Part shown: positions 59,356 through 64,000 of the stretch, piece after piece
Layout of the letters: each line of letters starts with the position of its first letter
Position numbering within the stretch: the stretch's first letter is position 1
Source of the DNA: Cephalotus follicularis
Lineage: Eukaryota; Streptophyta; Magnoliopsida; Oxalidales; Cephalotaceae
Assembly: GCA_001972305.1 (NCBI GenBank)
Contig: BDDD01000116.1
Coordinates: 124,001-188,000 of the forward strand
Length of the DNA stretch: 64,000 nucleotides
Reading direction: 5' to 3'
Notes under the pieces: generated by a model
What the model was told of the DNA's origin: nothing
Databases searched by the model: none
What the model saw: the letters and a program-made list of their open reading frames with translations, nothing else
Position numbers and translations under genes: made by a program

Positions 59356-62300
59356 ATGTCCATCTTGCCTACACAGACTCAAGATTCGTCCTCATCATCC
59401 TCCCTACAATCCCCTCCAAACCCTCTTCCCAGTCATGGAGAATCCTCTCTCTCTCCTCTTTCCCGCCAAATTCAACGCCTCCAAGTCTCCGATCACACCA
59501 CAGGTCACCCCTTTTTCTTTCTCTTTCTAGGTTTTTTTTTTAATCTTTTTTGTTTAGTTATTGTTTTATGTAATTGGTTGACATCTATTGTATAATTGAG
59601 TTATAAATCATGTACACTTTTTGATATTGATGTAATGAAATGATTTTTATCAAGTGTTCTTGACGATGGTTAGACTTCTTTGTATTGTATCTGTGGTCTT
59701 AAGTTATATGGGTGTGAAAATTTTGCTTTTTTTTTTTGTTGCTAAATTTGGTTTTGGTGTTGAGCTGTGATTTTTTTGCTGTGGAAGCGTTAATCATTTG
59801 CTAATGCTCAATAATCATGGCAGGCTCGATGGAATCCGTACCAGAAGATACTGGTGGATCTTCCGAAAAGGTATTATTTTGAAAATTTCTTGATTTGTAC
59901 AAAGCATTAGATTATTATTCAAGAAAAAATAAATGAACATGCGAGAATTGAATCAAAGGTAGTGTTGTGGCATCTGAGAGCGATCGCCACTTGCCCAAAT
60001 GAATAAGTTATGTGGCTCAAATGGGTTCCACCAATGAACGAGGTACAATTGATAATCATTGGTGGGTCTTGATGGCTCAATCACTAAGGAAAGTGGGAGA
60101 GTGTTCGCTCTCAGGCGAGTGATTCTGGCATTGTCCTCCAAGAAGCTGACGATGTGATGAATTTGTTGCCTTGTTTTCTACTTAGGTGATGGAACTAGGG
60201 ATTCTGAATACTAAGAGAGTTTTGCCTCACCAGGATACGGACACGCTTTCAAGGCGTCACTCAGATGGTCGAGGGTTTCGATCCGCCGACTCTAAGGGGA
60301 AAGCATTAGGAAGCATTGCATCACCACAAGGTCCACAGAATAGTGGGTCTGCACATTATGCTGGAAGAAGGGCCCATATGATAAATGGTAACCATTTGCT
60401 GAATTTTCATTACAACCCTATTGTTCGCTCTCCTCCGAGGCTTCCTCCTCCAAGAAGGTCGCAAAAGATAAAACCCTATAACAGAGATCTGTTCCTTCAG
60501 GCAAACTACAAGTTTGTTGTGTTAGATACGGGAGAGTATACCTATGACTCAATGGATCCAGATAAAATGTTACGGTGGGAGGATATCATCTGTGTGAGGT
60601 ATTCCACCCCATTTCCAGTGCAGTGCCCTATTTGTTTGGAATACCCTCTTTGTCCACAGATAACCTCATGTGGGCATATTTTTTGTTTCCCCTGTATTCT
60701 TCGTTACTTGTTGATGGGCGAGGAGAATGACAAAGGTGAATGTTTCAAAAGGTGTCCCTTGTGTTTTGTGATGGTATCGCCAAAGGATTTATATACTATC
60801 TATATTGAGAAGGTCGAGCAGTTTGGTGTCGGTGATACCATAGAGTTTTTGCTCTTAACTAGACAGAAAGATTCATTTTCTCTATCTCAGAAAAGCAATC
60901 AAGAGAATGTTATCATGCCAGGTGGCAATGGTGATATATACGACCCCTTCTCTAAGTTCATATTTGCATCAGACGTCGATCTATCAGTCAGACAAGCAAT
61001 TTCAGATTTACATAGTTGGTTAGTCAGAGCAGATGCAGGGCTTGTGGATGACTTAGAGAAGCTTCCATATGTTTGTGCTGCTATGGAACAGCTGGAACAG
61101 AGGAAGAAGTACTGGAATGAGCATCAAGCTTCTGATCAAAGTAAATCTTGCTTATTTACTGATTGCATGACAGGTTCGCATGGTCACCCATCTAATGCAG
61201 ATGCTTCTAGATCTGAAGTTCTTGGACGCGGAATAATAAATCCTGAAGGTGGTGAAAAAAATAATTTGTCTGAAAGTTCTGATGTGGGTGATTTGGTGGA
61301 AGGTCAAGACATAAGATTGTCTTCTTCATATGATGAAAGCAGGAACTTGAGAATGCATTCAAATGAATCAAGAGATCTAACAGACAAGGAATCTTACAAT
61401 TTCTACCAGGTGACTTTTACTCAGATTGTAGTTTCTTTTTTCTTCCCTGATTGTTGTAAACTAATAAGCACCGACACTCTATGGAGGGTGGCGAGTCGGT
61501 GCACCAACACGAGTCCGACACTCTTGGATACTCGGTCAACATATTATTTTGATTAATTGATTATGAATTCTACTTTATTATTTTAGTATATTAAGCAATA
61601 TATTACATTATTTTGAGTGATATTATTAATATGATTTAATTAGATATTTATATTATTATATTAACTAGTTGTTGGAAATAAGAATATAATTATATACTAA
61701 ATATACGTGTCTTAACGTGTTGAAATTCTATTTTTTTTAGAAATGTCGTGTCGGCGTATTGTGTTGTGTCGTATTACGTGTTACGTGTCCTTGTCCGCGT
61801 TACTTAGGTTGTAATTACTGATTTAGTAGTTGTGTTAGGCTATGAATGGAAAGAACAATGTCAAGTTTAGGCCATCTGGTGGATGGAGATATATGTATAA
61901 GCAGGCTGCCATTTTGGGTGGAATAGACTAGAGGGCTCTGTCTATATGTGTTTGTATTATATGTTTACAAAATTATTTACACGTGATGGTTTTACTAAAG
62001 CTATGTTTACTTTGTGCTAAAATTAGCAGTCACGTTGGCTGAAACCATTTGATATTGATGATCTGGTTTTGTGTGCTGCCTATGTAATTTTAATCTTAGT
62101 GTGGCTCTCAATACTCATTAGAAGTTGTGATATCCTGTCTAGTGCATTATATCTGTTTTTCCTTCTGTATTGAAGAGTGATAGTTGGAATCATTGTAGTT
62201 GCTTATGCTGTGCTTGTTGTGTGTTTTTCAGGCAGTTGATGGTCAGCACTTCATTCTTCACCCATTAAACTTGAAGTGTCTTCTACACCACTATGGAAGC

Positions 62301-63978
62301 TATGACATGCTCCCTCATAGGTTTGTGGTGAACTGCATTTTGTTCCTACTAAATTGTACACGCAGGCAACCAATAATTAGAATTCAGAAAAGAGGACTTC
62401 TGGGAGTGTGGGGACTCATCGATGTCGTTCTTTTCCCCCCCTCTTAATAAAATTCATTTAATGCAGGATAAGTGGGAAGATTTTGGAATTGGAGACAATG
62501 ACCCAATCAGAGGCCATGAGACGGCGCTACCGTTATTTGAGTCACTTCTCTTTAACAACATCATTTCAGGTAATTTGTGATTATTGACCTTTTTGTATTG
62601 CTCATGGGTTTCTTATATATTCTGATTATTGGCATTTTAATTTTTTAGCTTTGTGAAATTGATTTGAGTGAGACTCTACCTCCTGATGCTCTGCTTCCGT
62701 TTATTGATGAAATAAAGAAGCGTGAGAAGCAGCGAAAGCAACTTGCAAAGAAGGTAACCTTCCTTTTTCTGGATAATGGTATCTATGGTTTGCATGCTAA
62801 AAGTAAATTAAGCTAAAGCTGTTTCGCATCCATCAGTTTCTATAGATATTATGAGACGGGAGTGTCATTTGCCCCTTATCATCTTTATTTTAACAATTTC
62901 ATGATGCACAAGGAGAAGGGATTCTGTCCAATTGCACTGCAGAAGATGGGATATGGAACATAAATATTATTTGGAGAAAATCTCACTAGTATTCCGAGTT
63001 TTATAAAGAAACCAGGATAGCACATGTCCTCCCTGTGCATTATAGTTTAGGGTACTTCTTTGGTAGAAGTAGCGTAGTTTTTATGTTTCCTCAGTAAGAT
63101 TGTTCTTTCAATCTTTAATGTTAAGGAGTGTTAACATCAGTCTGACCATGCTTTTAGAAACATATGCTGTCTTTAATTCTAGGAATGGAAGGAGAAAATA
63201 CAAGCTGAAGCTTCCACTGTACTTCCTGTACCCATAACATCGGGCTTTGGACAGTCCTCATATGAAGCCTCGCCTACGTTTTCCATCGAGGACTTTGAAG
63301 GTAATACTGGGGTTTGTTTAGGCCTTTGTTGTAACATATGTGATGACAAGGGTTTAAGGCCCCATTTATTTAATTACAAAAAATAAGCACACAGAGAAAT
63401 TCTTTGCAAGATATCAAATTTCTCAAATTATAGTTTCTTGTTCTTTGTTAACATGCATAGGCTTACTGTATGAAACTGGAACTCTAAGTTACCTTGCATT
63501 TTATTTTGATTTTATAATCAGATTTGATTTTGAGGATGTTGCTGCATTGTGTATCTTTTTACTATATTGTGATGACCCCGTTCTTCTCTCTCAAAGTCAG
63601 TTTAGTTCTGTTAGAGGATGAATCTATTCTCTTGAAGTTGTTGGTCAAATAGAAACTTTTGGATTCTGATGTACATATTCAAATGCTTTAAATTGTTATT
63701 GCCCCTTCTTTGATACCTGCATGCATAATCTATGATACACAAGTATTCTGCATTGTTCAATTGTCTATTTTTTTTCATATATGTTGTATTTTCATGATTA
63801 GCTCTTGGAAGTTCTAGTGTGATATCATCAAGTCCACCAATCACGAGGGAGAGGAAACTACTATTCTCAAATGTTACAAGGCTTGGTTTTGCTGCCACGC
63901 ACGACTCTCCAGCCTTGAAAATCGAGGAAAGCAGTTCTTTGCATGACAGCGGAGCGACAAATGATTCTAGTGTAACCG
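59356..63978 (+). CDS. RING-finger E3 ligase-like protein, RNF10/Mag2 family (partial, continues past the window)
   Basis: Exons: 59356-59503, 59824-59870, 60186-61409, 62232-62320, 62467-62569, 62649-62753, 63183-63300, 63802-63978; the last ends in a GT donor at phase 1, so more exons follow. They join without a stop to about 670 residues. Start chosen at the first ATG (59356, MSILPTQTQD). A C3HC4 RING lies at about residues 212-258: CPICLEYPLC, SCGHIFCFPC and, after an insertion in the second loop, RCPLC. Before it is a conserved ANYKFVV..WEDI block and after it the family's HFILHPLNLKCLLHHYGS, RRRYRYLSHF and basic KKREKQRKQLAKK segments, so the match is to the whole family rather than only to a RING. 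Human RNF10 and yeast Mag2 ubiquitinate the small ribosomal subunit in translation quality control; a similar role here is inference. Confidence 0.85.
61460..61807. mobile_element. MITE-like insertion in intron 3 of the RING gene
   Basis: About 348 bp, flanked by GTTGTAA (61453-61459 and 61808-61814), 7 of a possible 8-bp duplication. The left end (CTAATAAGCACCGACA) and the right end read from the other strand (CTAAGTAACGCGGACA) form an imperfect inverted repeat. Both ends contain clusters of GTGTC/GACAC words; the middle is very AT-rich. Superfamily probably hAT, uncertain. Confidence 0.55.
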
Positions 63979-64000
63979 GTATGTGTTCTTTATTGTGGCT

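Noticed and set aside
59970-60116. 10-bp inverted repeat CTGAGAGCGA/TCGCTCTCAG in intron 2 of the RING gene, possibly a MITE
   Set aside because: No target duplication at its ends and no further terminal similarity; one 10-bp match is weak evidence.
1-64000. tRNA, rRNA or microRNA genes
   Set aside because: I saw no tRNA- or rRNA-like sequence; the hairpins found have short stems, not the long precursor form of plant microRNAs.

Overview
The window is nuclear DNA from a plant, most likely a eudicot. The genes are split by many short GT..AG introns, and intergenic space is AT-rich and filled with nested plant-type retrotransposons: Sirevirus and other Ty1/copia, Tat- and Tekay-like Ty3/gypsy, L1-type LINE, MULE and hAT-like MITEs. 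The species cannot be named from the sequence. One unresolved base (n) lies at about 12883, in an intron.

Host genes. Two complete paralogous genes for a vacuolar/lysosomal-type class II alpha-mannosidase (glycoside hydrolase family 38) lie in tandem on the + strand: copy 1 at 10560-18911 and copy 2 at 40263-57295. I could follow both through 29 exons with matching intron positions and phases, giving about 1010 and 1031 residues without a stop. A third + strand gene (59356-63978, running off the right edge) encodes a RING-finger protein of the RNF10/Mag2 family.

Layout. 1-6870: a Sirevirus (minus strand), left LTR cut by the window edge and gag-protease deleted, inserted in the gag-protease part of a Tat-like gypsy element (minus strand, 5' LTR at 9326-9829). 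9830-10559: upstream region of mannosidase 1. 10560-18911: mannosidase 1. 19640-20170: pyrimidine-rich, locally duplicated sequence. About 20500-24697: a Tekay-like LTR interrupted by a 2.69 kb solo-LTR-like insertion with an exact 5-bp target duplication. 24698-about 37310: an L1-type LINE (minus strand), dead because its reverse transcriptase core is deleted, split by a 7.2 kb gag-only gypsy element with a 3.17 kb LTR (29925-37108). 37340-39730: a truncated MULE transposase. 40263-57295: mannosidase 2, whose fourth intron holds a 5.46 kb copia element (41819-47280) that itself contains a 183-bp G-rich hAT-like MITE. 59356-end: the RING gene, with another MITE-like insertion in an intron.

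Most unusual structure. Several repeat families carry clusters of short perfect or near-perfect palindromes sharing a TCGA core but with different arms: AAAGACATCGATGTCTTT in the Sirevirus LTRs, AAACACGTCGACGTGTTT inside the same element, AGCGTCGACGCT in the Tekay-like LTR and GGCGTCGACGCC in the solo LTR. The 3.17 kb gypsy LTR holds a different design, a run of a dozen or more consecutive hairpins with unrelated stems (31645-32301). Dyad symmetry appears to be kept while the arm sequence changes. Palindrome clusters are known from maize Sirevirus LTRs; the multi-family sharing and the mixed-stem hairpin run are the parts I regard as possibly undescribed.
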